A DNA stretch of 55,769 nt, taken from NCBI RefSeq assembly GCF_937859915.1, contig NZ_CALMAW010000036.1, forward strand, positions 1-55,769, given 5' to 3'. The notes below the pieces were generated by a model. It had not been told where the DNA came from. It did no database searches and saw only the letters and a list, made by a program, of their open reading frames with translations. The position numbers and the translations under genes were made by a program. This stretch comes from an uncultured Sphingomonas sp. GTDB lineage: Bacteria > Pseudomonadota > Alphaproteobacteria > Sphingomonadales > Sphingomonadaceae. This document shows, piece after piece, positions 18,244 to 26,563 of this stretch (position 1 is the stretch's first letter; each line of letters starts with the position of its first letter).

Positions 18244-18279
18244 GAGGCCGCTCCTGGAAGGGGGCGGCCTTTTTTGTTT
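18244..18279 (+). terminator. Intrinsic terminator of the rpsF-rpsR-rplI operon
   Basis: AGGCCGC (18245-18251) pairs with GCGGCCT (18264-18270), and a run TTTTTGTTTG follows immediately. It is placed between rplI and the 3' end of the convergent radical SAM gene. Confidence 0.88.
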
Positions 18280-18360
18280 GGCCCTATCGGTGGGCCGAAG
18301 ATGTGCGGCGCGCGGTGCCGGAGCCACGGTTCACCGACTGTCGACCGACCGGGTCGACGG

Positions 18361-19386
18361 TCACGCTACTATGCGTTCGATGGCATGTGGCAGTGCGGTT
18401 GCTCGCGGCTGCTTCGCAGCGGCCTGCATCGCGACGATCGCCTTGGCGGGACATTGCAGCGCCGCCCGATCGTCCATGTGCCAGCCCGAAAGCCATTGCG
18501 CGTAACGCTCGTTCAATCTGATCACGCCGTCCGAGCCGATGCGCCCGACCGCATTGTGCGCAGCGTTCAACGCTACCGTGCACATCTGTACGGCGCCATC
18601 GGCGCGGATGACGAAGCTGTTGGGCGTTGCAGCATAGCAGACATGCTCCTCGTCGGCATCCGCGCCCGATGCCGCCTTGCCGAGACCGGCCAGGCGATCC
18701 TCGAGCATCCGGGCGGCGTCCTGGAAGCGACCGCGGGACATCGGGCGGATCGTGTCGGGCAGCGCGCGGCCATAATTGCCCAGCATTTCGAAGGCGAACG
18801 ACACCCGGGGATCCTGCACGATCGTACCGAGTTCGGCGAGCAGGTCGTCGAACCGTGGAACGCTGATCTCGTCGAGGTGGATCCGCAGGGTGATCGCGAA
18901 GAGGAGATCAGAGGCACAGGCGGCGTGAAGGTTGGCGAGGATGGTCGCGAGGTCGCCCGCACCCTTGGCTTGACGTCGGCGGGCATTGTGGACGTCTGCC
19001 GGGCCGTCGATCGTGATCTGATATTGGGAGACCCCAAGCGCGCAGAGCCGTCGCAATCGTGGCAGGGTCAGGAGATGGCCGTTGGTCGTCGCGCCCGAAT
19101 GCAGCCGGATCGCGTGTTCGGCGGCGCTGTCATTTGCCGCCTGCATGATCTTCTCGATCACCGCCATGGCGAGCAACGGTTCGCCGCCGAACCAGGAAAT
19201 GGTGAGTTGATCGAGCAGCGGCGCACGGCTGGCGACCAGCCGGACGATGCCGTCGGAAACGCTATCCGCCATCCGCCCCTGCTCAAAATCCTCGTAACAA
19301 TAGACGCACCGGTAATTGCATTTCTCGGTTGGCATTATGATCAGCCCGAGACGTTTGTTGAGGAAGGCGGCGGCAAGATGGCTCAT
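18361..19386 (-). CDS. Radical SAM peptide maturase with partial SPASM/twitch tail
   Basis: 341 residues. The radical SAM cluster motif CNYRCVYC holds Cys23, Cys27 and Cys30, preceded by IIMPTEK and followed by YEDFEQGRM. FGGEP (66-70) binds SAM, and ITIDGP (124-129) is the family barrel strand. The tail has Cys250 and a G264-x4-Cys269 motif (the opening SPASM pattern), then a single Cys312 in QCPAKAI. The CxxCx5Cx3C and final Cys of a full SPASM domain are missing, so it fits a partial SPASM or twitch domain. ATG at 19386 has AAGGA eight bases upstream. It lies 25 bases after a 69-residue peptide gene with a Cys-containing tail. Inference: it modifies that peptide, perhaps by a thioether or carbon-carbon link. 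Class and product are not recognised. Confidence 0.85.
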   Translation of the reverse strand: MSHLAAAFLNKRLGLIIMPTEKCNYRCVYCYEDFEQGRMADSVSDGIVRLVASRAPLLDQLTISWFGGEPLLAMAVIEKIMQAANDSAAEHAIRLHSGATTNGHLLTLPRLRRLCALGVSQYQITIDGPADVHNARRRQAKGAGDLATILANLHAACASDLLFAITLRIHLDEISVPRFDDLLAELGTIVQDPRVSFAFEMLGNYGRALPDTIRPMSRGRFQDAARMLEDRLAGLGKAASGADADEEHVCYAATPNSFVIRADGAVQMCTVALNAAHNAVGRIGSDGVIRLNERYAQWLSGWHMDDRAALQCPAKAIVAMQAAAKQPRATALPHAIERIVA

Positions 19387-19411
19387 AAAGACGTTCCTTC
19401 GATCGATCGTC

Positions 19412-19621
19412 TCATTCGTCGGCGCAACTCTTGATATTGACGCACAGGGACTGCGAATTGGTCGACGCGTCCTCGAAGGCCTCGGCGGAGGGGAGCGCAC
19501 GCAGTGCCTCAGCCACCTGCTGATCCTCAATATGGACCCGGCCGTCCGCCGTCACCGACACATGCCCCGGATCGATCGTCGACAATATATTCTTGATGTC
19601 TTCAACATTTGAATCGGACAT
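19412..19621 (-). CDS. Candidate RiPP precursor peptide
   Basis: 69 residues, not recognised as a known family. The start MSDSNVEDIKNIL at 19621 is set by a GGAG six bases upstream; longer starts at 19645 and beyond lack this. Residues 1-50 are acidic, with a predicted helix and a VSVTADGRVHIED strand pair, as expected for a leader. The last ~17 residues are Ser/Asn/Cys-rich and contain the only two cysteines (C60 and C66, SLCVNIKSCADE), a plausible core. It is followed after 25 bases by the radical SAM gene, so both are probably one transcript. No transporter or protease gene is next to them. The precursor role is inferred from size, context and cysteine placement. Confidence 0.7.
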   Translation of the reverse strand: MSDSNVEDIKNILSTIDPGHVSVTADGRVHIEDQQVAEALRALPSAEAFEDASTNSQSLCVNIKSCADE

Positions 19622-20220
19622 GGATATCTCCATAATAGACATGGTATATTCGTTCGCCATAGATTGCATCGATCATCGTATTTGAGCGATTCTCTATAGC
19701 GCTAATATTGATAACATCTGACAGTCGACTCGCAAGCGGCGATCCGCGCCAGTCTGACGTTGTTTATTGTTGACAATTGAGGCGCTTAACTGTTGATGGG
19801 CGCATATTGGCTCTAATGGCATCGAGATCGCTCGCGCCCGCTCGACGCCTGTCGTGCCAAACGAAGACTCGCATCTAATCGGGGGTCCGCTCCGACCGGG
19901 ATCGCATCGCGTCCGCGCTCCAACGCCCCGGTCTCCTAGGACGCAAGGCGTCGGCCGCCGGCGCAGACGACGGCCCCCGCGGGATCCGCGGCCCCGCACT
20001 TTCCCGCATGCATGAGACACGCCAGGGCGCCGACCGTTTCGCTCGCTTGGTCGTACGACAAAAGGCGGACGACGCGCGTCCGCACATTTTGCATGCGCCA
20101 TAGCTCCGCGGGGGGGAGGTAGGGCCTCACATCTCTAAAATTGCGCGGTGCTCGCGACCGGTCCCGGACCCGGGCCCCGGCAATCGCGGGCGAACGAGGA
20201 CGCGCGCTGGCGGGGCTCCG
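19622..20220. other. Upstream region of the RiPP-like locus, with little evidence of genes
   Basis: About 600 bases without a convincing gene. The part next to the precursor (19622-19800) is clearly richer in A and T than its surroundings and probably holds the promoter. On the minus strand TTGCGA, then ~16 bases and TTATCA, is a weak -35/-10 candidate. The remainder is GC-rich. One reading (GTG at 20130 to 19936) gives 64 residues with natural composition and Cys-containing text (ALACLMHAGKCG), but no ribosome-binding site is seen, so it is listed separately at low confidence. Confidence 0.5.
19936..20130 (-). CDS. Doubtful small ORF upstream of the RiPP-like locus
   Basis: 64 residues from GTG. 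The text LLSYDQASETVGALACLMHAGKCG has a natural amino-acid mix, unlike the Arg-rich alternative frames. Three Cys occur in the C-terminal half, the last in GAVVCAGG. There is no good ribosome-binding site and no family is recognised. It could be a decayed gene or chance. Confidence 0.2.
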   Translation of the reverse strand: MRPYLPPAELWRMQNVRTRVVRLLSYDQASETVGALACLMHAGKCGAADPAGAVVCAGGRRLAS

Positions 20221-21438
20221 CTATTCCGCCGTCATCACCGCAATCGCCGCCTCGGCCTGGCGCGCAAATGTCATGCCGTTGCCGATGCCGGCATAATAGC
20301 CGAGGAACAGCGCCATCTCGCGGAGTTGATCAACGGTGAACTCGGCCTGGTGGCGCGCGCCGTCGAGCTGGACCTCGAGCAGGTCGGCGCGGCCCAACAT
20401 CGTTGTCACGCCGAGCGCGAGCAGGCGCCGGTCGCGCATCGTGAGATGGCCCCGCGCCCATATCTCGCCGAACAGATGTTCGACCGTGTCGGTCAGCCCC
20501 GGCGTCCGCGGTGCGGCGTCGAGCCGGTCCGCGACCGCCGGCGCATAGACCCGCGCCATCGATGCGATCCCGCGCGCCCACGGATCGTCCGCGCGCGGCG
20601 GCGCGGCCTCGCCGGCGAGCGTCGCGCGCATCTTCGGGCGGACGACGTCGGCGATCGGCGTCTCGATCCCGGCGGCGCCCGCAAACTGCTGGACCGCGGC
20701 CAGATCCTTCTGGACCAGCCGATCGACCGCGGCGACCTGCTCGTCTGACCAGCGCGTGCCCGTCAGCTGCGCCTCGAGCCGCGAATGCGGCGCGGTGCCC
20801 CCCTCGGTCGCGGACTTGAGCACCGCGAGCAGCATCGCGGGATCGGCGCCGCCCGCCGTCGCGAGCTCCACCGCCTCGTGGATCACCGCCCAGCTCGCAT
20901 AGGTGACGTGGTTGCGTGCGAGCTTGACGATCATCCCCGTACCGAGCCCGCCGCAATGGACGACGGTCTTGGAAAAGGCCTCGAGCACGGGTCGGATGCG
21001 CTCGATCGTCGCGGGCTCGCCGCCGACCATCGTCACCAGACGGCCCTGCCCCGCCTGGGTCACGCCCGCATCGACCAGCGTCGCGCCATGCTGCGCGCAG
21101 ATCGCGGCGAACTCGTGGATCGCTGCCAGATCGAGCGTCGAGAGGATGACGACGACCAGCCCGGGCTTGGCGATCGACAGCAGCCCTTGGTCGCCAAGCA
21201 GCACGTCGCGCACCTGCTTCGCGTCGATCACGGCGATCATCACGACGTCGGCGCGCCGCGCGACCTCGGCCGGCGCGGCGCAGACGGTGACGCCGTCGAG
21301 TCCGTCCGCGGCATCGGCCCGGACGTCGAACAGGATGGGGTCGTGGCCCGCCGCGGCGAGCTGGAGTGCGACCCCTCGGCCGATCATACCGAGCCCGACG
21401 ACGCCGGGCCTCAGCTGCTGCGATACGGCGTCGGTCAT
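20221..21438 (-). CDS. HIBADH-type dehydrogenase fused to carboxymuconolactone decarboxylase-like domain
   Basis: 405 residues from ATG at 21438, chosen because GGGAG lies six bases ahead (ATG at 21444 is also open). Residues ~10-275 are a 3-hydroxyisobutyrate dehydrogenase-like NAD(P) enzyme: GVVGLGMIGRGVA at the start, then DAGVTQAGQGRL and GMIVKLARNHVTY with the conserved Lys and Asn. Residues ~280-405 match the carboxymuconolactone decarboxylase/AhpD fold (RDRRLLALGVTTMLGR, EFTVDQLREMALFLGYYAGIGN). The CxxC of AhpD peroxidases is not seen. The substrate is unknown. The fusion suggests two steps of one catabolic route. Confidence 0.82.
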   Translation of the reverse strand: MTDAVSQQLRPGVVGLGMIGRGVALQLAAAGHDPILFDVRADAADGLDGVTVCAAPAEVARRADVVMIAVIDAKQVRDVLLGDQGLLSIAKPGLVVVILSTLDLAAIHEFAAICAQHGATLVDAGVTQAGQGRLVTMVGGEPATIERIRPVLEAFSKTVVHCGGLGTGMIVKLARNHVTYASWAVIHEAVELATAGGADPAMLLAVLKSATEGGTAPHSRLEAQLTGTRWSDEQVAAVDRLVQKDLAAVQQFAGAAGIETPIADVVRPKMRATLAGEAAPPRADDPWARGIASMARVYAPAVADRLDAAPRTPGLTDTVEHLFGEIWARGHLTMRDRRLLALGVTTMLGRADLLEVQLDGARHQAEFTVDQLREMALFLGYYAGIGNGMTFARQAEAAIAVMTAE

Positions 21439-21529
21439 GTCCATCTCCCGGTGTCGCGGCGGCCCCTTACGAGCTCATCCGATCTGGATCGCGTCGGCGC
21501 CGGTCACCCCGCAGGGGTGTCGCGCCCAC

Positions 21530-22141
21530 TCAATAGCCCATCAGGCCCATCACCTCGCGGCGGCTGCGCTGGTCGTCGCGGAAGCAGCCGAGCACGCGGC
21601 TGGTGGTCATTCCGACGCCGGGGGTGCGCACGCCGCGCGCGGTCATGCAGGCGTGGCTCGCCTCGATCACGACGGCGACGCCCTGGGGTTTGAGATGCTC
21701 CCAGATACAGTCGGCGACCTGTGCGGTCAGCCGCTCCTGGACCTGGAGCCGGCGGGCGAACCCCTGGAGGACGCGGGCAAGCTTGGAGATGCCGACAACG
21801 CGGTCGCTCGGCAGATAGGCGATCGACGCCTTGCCGATGATCGGCGCCATATGATGTTCGCAGTGCGACTGGAACGGAATGTCCTTGAGCAGCACGACAT
21901 TGTCGTAGCCGCCGACCTCCTCGAAGGTGCGGTAGAGATGACGCGCGGGATCCTCGCCATAGCCGCTGCAATATTCCTTCCAGGCGCGCGCGACGCGCTT
22001 GGGCGTGTCGAGCAGGCCCTCGCGCTCGGGATCGTCGCCCGACCAGCGGATCAGCGTGCGGATCGCGTCGGCGACCTCGTCGGGCACGGGAATCTTGGGG
22101 CTCTCGGCGACGAGATCGCCATCTTCGGGGTCCTGGGTCAT
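21530..22141 (-). CDS. folE: GTP cyclohydrolase I
   Basis: 203 residues. It turns GTP into dihydroneopterin triphosphate, the first step of folate and pterin synthesis. Zinc ligands are visible in FQSHCEHHMAPIIGK and EASHACMTARGV, and the GISKLARVLQGFARRLQVQERLT block is the family signature. ATG at 22141 gives MTQDPEDGD; upstream readings are GC-rich extensions. wrbA follows upstream on the same strand. Confidence 0.96.
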   Translation of the reverse strand: MTQDPEDGDLVAESPKIPVPDEVADAIRTLIRWSGDDPEREGLLDTPKRVARAWKEYCSGYGEDPARHLYRTFEEVGGYDNVVLLKDIPFQSHCEHHMAPIIGKASIAYLPSDRVVGISKLARVLQGFARRLQVQERLTAQVADCIWEHLKPQGVAVVIEASHACMTARGVRTPGVGMTTSRVLGCFRDDQRSRREVMGLMGY

Positions 22142-22199
22142 GCCCCCTGCTATCGGGTCGCGCCGCCCGCCTGGCAAGAGCCGGGCGGCGCGAAACCGC

Positions 22200-22799
22200 T
22201 CAGGCGAACAGCTTGGCCGCGGTCTCGGCGACGAGCTTGCCCTGGAAGCGTGCGCCATCGAGCTCTTCCGCCTCGGGCTGCCGCGCGCCGTCGCCGCCCG
22301 CGATCGTCGTCGCGCCATAGGGCGCACCGCCGCGGACCTTGTCGACGCCCATCTGCGCCTGGAAGCTGTACGGCAGGCCGACGATGGTCAGGCCGAAATG
22401 CAGCAGGTTGGTGATGATCGAGAACAGCGTCGTTTCCTGCCCGCCATGCTGGCTGCCGGTCGAGACGAACGCCGCGCCGACCTTGCCGTTGAGCGCTCCC
22501 GACGCCCACAACCCGCCGGCCTGGTCGAGAAACGCCGCTAGCTGCGACGACATCCGACCGAAACGCGTGCCGGTGCCGACGATGATCGCGTCATAGTCGG
22601 CGAGCTCGGCGATCGTCGCGACCTGCGCCTTCTGATCGAGCTTGAAATGATTGGCCTTGGCGACCTCTTCGGGAACGGTTTCGGGCACGCGGCGGATTGC
22701 GACCTCGGCGCCGGCGCTGCGCGCGCCTTCCGCCATCGCCTCGGCCATCTGCTCGACATGACCGTAGGACGAATAATAGAGAACCAGAACCTTCGCCAT
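22200..22799 (-). CDS. wrbA: NAD(P)H:quinone oxidoreductase, WrbA type
   Basis: 199 residues, normal for WrbA, an FMN-binding two-electron quinone reductase in the cytosol. The flavodoxin loop is [20 protein letters not shown], and [22 protein letters not shown] plus [16 protein letters not shown] are WrbA hallmarks. The ATG at 22799 follows GAGGAG. It lies upstream of folE on the same strand with a 58-base gap. Confidence 0.94.
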   Translation of the reverse strand: MAKVLVLYYSSYGHVEQMAEAMAEGARSAGAEVAIRRVPETVPEEVAKANHFKLDQKAQVATIAELADYDAIIVGTGTRFGRMSSQLAAFLDQAGGLWASGALNGKVGAAFVSTGSQHGGQETTLFSIITNLLHFGLTIVGLPYSFQAQMGVDKVRGGAPYGATTIAGGDGARQPEAEELDGARFQGKLVAETAAKLFA

Positions 22800-23151
22800 C
22801 GACTTGCTCCTCGAAAAACCTGACCGGCAGGCTATGCGCGTCGACGAAGTCGGGATCGAGACGCATAATGCCGATTTGATCGTTCGAGATTGTCGAATAG
22901 TGGCGAGGCCGGCGCCGGTACGCCCGCCATTCCCACACAGGCAGCGCTTGGCGCTCGCGTCTGACGTTGTGACGCTGCGTCTATGGATCCCGGATCAGCC
23001 GTCCTGAGCGTGTCGAAGGACCCGGAATGACGAAGATGGCGGGGAAGGAAAGCCCACCACCGCGTCTTCAAAAGTCCTTGTCACGCCGCGCCCGCTTGCG
23101 CATCCGCATCCCAGACCCGCGGCCCCGTCGCGAACCGAGGAACACCCGTCG
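22800..23151. other. Gene-free gap with a dispersed repeat
   Basis: About 350 bases between the divergent wrbA and MFS genes. It includes GGATCCCGGATCAGCCGTCCTGAGCGTGTCGAAGGACCCGGAATGACG (about 22984-23030), a well-known kind of dispersed sphingomonad repeat. Promoters of both flanking genes should lie here, but none can be fixed by eye. No convincing reading frame was seen. Confidence 0.5.
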
Positions 23152-24429
23152 ATGGCGTCGATCACATCCCCCAGGTCCCCCGTCACCGCCGGCGACGTCG
23201 TGCGGATTGCGAGCGGCAATTTCCTCGAAATGTACGACTTCATGGTGTTCGGCTATTTCGCCGCCGCGATCGGTGCCGCCTTCTTCCCGACCGGCGACGC
23301 CGCCAGCGCGCTGCTCAAATCGCTCGCCACCTTCGGCGCGGGCTTCCTGATGCGGCCGCTCGGTGCGCTGGTGCTGGGCGCGTTCACCGATCGCCACGGC
23401 CGCCGCGCCGGGCTGTTGCTGACGCTGGCGCTGATGAGCGTCGGCATCGTCACGCTGACGGTGACGCCCAGCTATGCGACGATCGGCGTGCTCGCCCCGA
23501 TCCTGGTGCTCGGCGGCCGGCTGATCCAGGGATTTTCCGCGGGTGCGGAGCTCGGCAACGTCTCGGTCTATCTCGCCGAGATCGCCCCGCCCGGCCGGAC
23601 CGGCTTCTATGTCTCGTGGCAATCGGCCTCGCAGCAGGTCGCGGTGGTGGTCGCAGCGCTCGTCGGCGTCGCGCTGGCGGGCGTGCTGGGGCCGGCACAG
23701 CTGGCGGCCTGGGGCTGGCGCGTCCCGCTGGCGCTCGGCTGCCTGCTCGTCCCCCTGCTGTTCGTGCTGCGCCGCCATCTGCGGGAAAGCGACGCGTTCG
23801 CACAGCGGCCGCCGCCCGCCGATCTCGCCGCCATTGCCCGCCAGCTGTGGCAGGCGCGCGCAATCGTACTGGCGGGATTGGGGCTGGTGCTGATGACCAC
23901 GGTCAGCTTCTACATGATCACCGCCTACACCCCGACCTTCGGCAAGCTGCTCCATCTGCCCGAGCAGGCCAATTTGTGGGTCACCGCGGGCGTCGGCGCG
24001 TCCAATCTGCTGTGGCTGCCGACGATGGGCGCGCTGTCCGACCGGATCGGACGCAAGCCGATCCTGATCGCCTGCACGCTGCTGATGCTGCTGACCGCCT
24101 ATCCCGCCATGGCGTGGCTGACCGCGGCGCCGAGCGTCGCCCGTCTGATCGCGGTCGAACTGTGGCTGTCGGCGCTCTATGCCAGCTACAATTCGGCGAT
24201 GGTGGTCTATTTGACCGAGATCGTGCCGGCGGCGGTGCGCGCCTCGGGGTTCAGCCTCGCCTACAGCCTCGCGACCGCGGTCGGCGGCTTCACGCCGTTC
24301 GTCGTGACCTGGCTGATCGGCGTCACCGGAAACCGCGCCATCCCCGGCGTCTGGCTCAGCGTAGCGGCGCTGCTCAGCCTGTGGGCGATTTTCGCCACCC
24401 GTCACTCCCACGAAGGCGGGACTCCTTAG
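23152..24429 (+). CDS. MFS transporter, citrate/tricarballylate:proton symporter type
   Basis: 425 residues with about twelve membrane spans. The start of the first span, SGNFLEMYDFMVFGYFAAAIG, and the loop GALVLGAFTDRHGRRAGLL are typical of the metabolite:H+ symporter group that includes CitA, TcuC, ShiA and ProP. GRLIQGFSAGAELGNVSVYLAEIAP is the family span-4/5 motif. It would import an organic acid or similar compound through the inner membrane. The exact substrate cannot be told. The ribosome-binding site is weak, so the start is uncertain. Confidence 0.88.
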   Translation: MASITSPRSPVTAGDVVRIASGNFLEMYDFMVFGYFAAAIGAAFFPTGDAASALLKSLATFGAGFLMRPLGALVLGAFTDRHGRRAGLLLTLALMSVGIVTLTVTPSYATIGVLAPILVLGGRLIQGFSAGAELGNVSVYLAEIAPPGRTGFYVSWQSASQQVAVVVAALVGVALAGVLGPAQLAAWGWRVPLALGCLLVPLLFVLRRHLRESDAFAQRPPPADLAAIARQLWQARAIVLAGLGLVLMTTVSFYMITAYTPTFGKLLHLPEQANLWVTAGVGASNLLWLPTMGALSDRIGRKPILIACTLLMLLTAYPAMAWLTAAPSVARLIAVELWLSALYASYNSAMVVYLTEIVPAAVRASGFSLAYSLATAVGGFTPFVVTWLIGVTGNRAIPGVWLSVAALLSLWAIFATRHSHEGGTP

Positions 24430-24481
24430 ACTCTGCGCGTGATGATCGCGCGGCGCACCCATGGATCCCGGCACAATCGCT

Positions 24482-25246
24482 TCACAACAGGCGCCCCTGA
24501 ATCGGACGCGGCACGTCCGGCAGCGCCGACACCTCCCCCGTCTCGCGCCGCGCCAACTCGGTCTGCGCGGAAAAGCGAACATCCTCGTCGCGGTCGCGCG
24601 CGAACCCCTGCACCGTCTCGGTCGGAAGTTCGCGCCAATAGCGCCCGCGCTCGGGGCCGGCGGGCACGCGCGGCAGCAGCCCGGGCTCGTCGCTCCACGC
24701 CAGCAGCTGCTCGAGTGAGGCCTCACTCAGCATGTCGCGCAGATGATGCGCGGTCACATAGGCGTCGGGCATCGCGCGGTGGACGGGCAGTCCGATCGCG
24801 CGATCGAGCCCCTCGGGCATCCGCCAGTAGCGCAACACCTGGTTGGAGAAACTGGGCGAGCCCGGCCACAGCCGCAGCGCGCATTTCCAGGTGCAGATCC
24901 AGCGCGCCCCGCCCGACAGCGCCGGGGTGCAGAAACGCTGCTCGAAGCTTGCCCGGTGCGCCGCCAGCGCGACCGCCCCGCCTTCGGGCTTAAGCACCCC
25001 CGGTGCAACGTCGCGCCAATAGCCGGCGTCGGCAACGTCGGCATCGATGATATGGTGGACCGCCATCGTCACCGGCGGGATTGGCCGTCCCGGATTGACC
25101 AGGATCGCACCGCGTTCGTCATCGACCGCCCAGCGCCCGTCGGCACCGAGCACGACATCCTGCCAACCGATCTCGCACACGTCGTGCGCGGGCGGGCGGG
25201 AACCGGTAGTCTCCAGATCGACGACTCGGACGCGGGTGACGCTCAT
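24482..25246 (-). CDS. DEDDh 3'-5' exonuclease family protein
   Basis: 254 residues. VRVVDLETTGSRP is exonuclease motif I (Asp-x-Glu) and HRAMPDAYVTAHHLRDML is motif III with the His and Asp. The middle (AVHHIIDADVA, ALAAHRASFEQRF) fits motif II. The catalytic DEDDh set appears complete. Such proteins are like DnaQ or RNase T and trim single-stranded nucleic acid. The last ~70 residues (RYWRELPTETVQGFARDRDEDVRFSA) are a C-terminal extension seen in alphaproteobacterial relatives. It converges on the MFS gene. Confidence 0.85.
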   Translation of the reverse strand: MSVTRVRVVDLETTGSRPPAHDVCEIGWQDVVLGADGRWAVDDERGAILVNPGRPIPPVTMAVHHIIDADVADAGYWRDVAPGVLKPEGGAVALAAHRASFEQRFCTPALSGGARWICTWKCALRLWPGSPSFSNQVLRYWRMPEGLDRAIGLPVHRAMPDAYVTAHHLRDMLSEASLEQLLAWSDEPGLLPRVPAGPERGRYWRELPTETVQGFARDRDEDVRFSAQTELARRETGEVSALPDVPRPIQGRLL

Positions 25247-25353
25247 CGGTCGGATATGGGCGGTACCGTCGCATATCCAAGCGCCGCGGCCCCTTTCCCG
25301 CGCCGTGCAGGCGGCCTAGCATCGCGCCCGATACATAAAAAATGGAGCGGATG

Positions 25354-26478
25354 ATGACCTTCACGGCACGCGAACTGCGATCGACGATCGACGAGGACGG
25401 CAACCTCCGCCTGTCGCTGGAGACGGTCGAGATCAACGATCCCGGTGACGACGAGATCGTCGTCCGGATCGAGGCGGCGCCGATCAATCCCAGCGACATC
25501 GGGCTGTTGATCGGGCCAGCCGACATATCGACGCTCTCCGCGACCCCAGGCGACCGCGCCGGCGTGACGATGACGGTACCACGCGGCCGGCTCGGCGGCG
25601 TCAAGGCGCGGATCGGGCAGTCGTTGCCGACCGGCAACGAAGGCGCCGGCACCGTCGTCGCGGCGGGCAAGAATGCGAAGGCGCTCGAGGGCCGGCTGGT
25701 CGGCATGGTCGGCGGCGGCATGTATGCCGACTATCGCCGCATCCGCGCCCGCGAGGTCGTGCCACTGCCCGCGGGCGCCACCGCCGCCGACGGCGCCTCG
25801 ATGTTCGTCAATCCGCTCACCGCGCTCGGCTTCGTCGAGACCGCGCGGCGCGACGGCCACGCCGCGATCATCCACACCGCGGCCGCGTCCAATCTCGGCC
25901 AGATGCTGCAGAAGATCTGCCTCGCCGACGGCATCCCGCTGATCAACATCGTCCGTTCACCCGCGCAGGCGGAGATCCTGCGCGGCATCGGCGCGACCCA
26001 TGTGCTCGACAGCACCGCCGACGGCTTCGCCGCCGCATTGACCGAGGCGATCGTCGAGACCGGGGCGACGGTGGCGTTCGACGCGATCGGCGGCGGCACG
26101 GTCGGCAGCGACATCGTCCAGGCCATGGAGCGCGCCGCGGTACGCCGGATGACCGAATATAGCCGCTACGGCTCGGATACGTTCAAGCAGCTCTATATCT
26201 ACGGCGCGCTCGACATAGCGCCGACGACGCTCAACCGGCTCGCCTTCGGTTTCCAGTGGAGCGTGTCGGGCTGGCTACTCTTTCCTTTCCTGCGCACGGC
26301 CTCGCGCGAGACAGCCGAGCGGATGCGCAAGCGCGTGTCGGACGAGCTCACCTCCACCTTCGCGAGCCATTACAGCCGCGTGATCGGTCTGGCCGAGGCG
26401 CTCGAGCCCGAGGTGGTGCGCGGCTATGAGCGTAAGGCGACGGGGGAGAAATATCTGATCGATCCCACGCGCGGCTGA
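25354..26478 (+). CDS. MDR-family NAD(P)-dependent oxidoreductase
   Basis: 374 residues from ATG at 25354 (GGAG six bases upstream; ATG at 25342 or 25351 possible). Medium-chain dehydrogenase/reductase fold: substrate domain with EIVVRIEAAPINPSDIGLL and LPTGNEGAGTVVAAG; nucleotide domain with AAIIHTAAASNLGQMLQKIC, a variant of the usual Gly-rich loop. No zinc ligand Cys cluster is visible, so it is closer to quinone oxidoreductase or enoyl reductase than to zinc alcohol dehydrogenases. The substrate is unknown. It diverges from the exonuclease gene. Confidence 0.85.
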   Translation: MTFTARELRSTIDEDGNLRLSLETVEINDPGDDEIVVRIEAAPINPSDIGLLIGPADISTLSATPGDRAGVTMTVPRGRLGGVKARIGQSLPTGNEGAGTVVAAGKNAKALEGRLVGMVGGGMYADYRRIRAREVVPLPAGATAADGASMFVNPLTALGFVETARRDGHAAIIHTAAASNLGQMLQKICLADGIPLINIVRSPAQAEILRGIGATHVLDSTADGFAAALTEAIVETGATVAFDAIGGGTVGSDIVQAMERAAVRRMTEYSRYGSDTFKQLYIYGALDIAPTTLNRLAFGFQWSVSGWLLFPFLRTASRETAERMRKRVSDELTSTFASHYSRVIGLAEALEPEVVRGYERKATGEKYLIDPTRG

Positions 26479-26563
26479 ACGCGGCCCCGTTGGTGTTGGG
26501 CCCATCGCCGCCGTCGCTTGGGACGGCTGGCGATGGGCTCGCCGCGGACACACGCGGCGCCTG

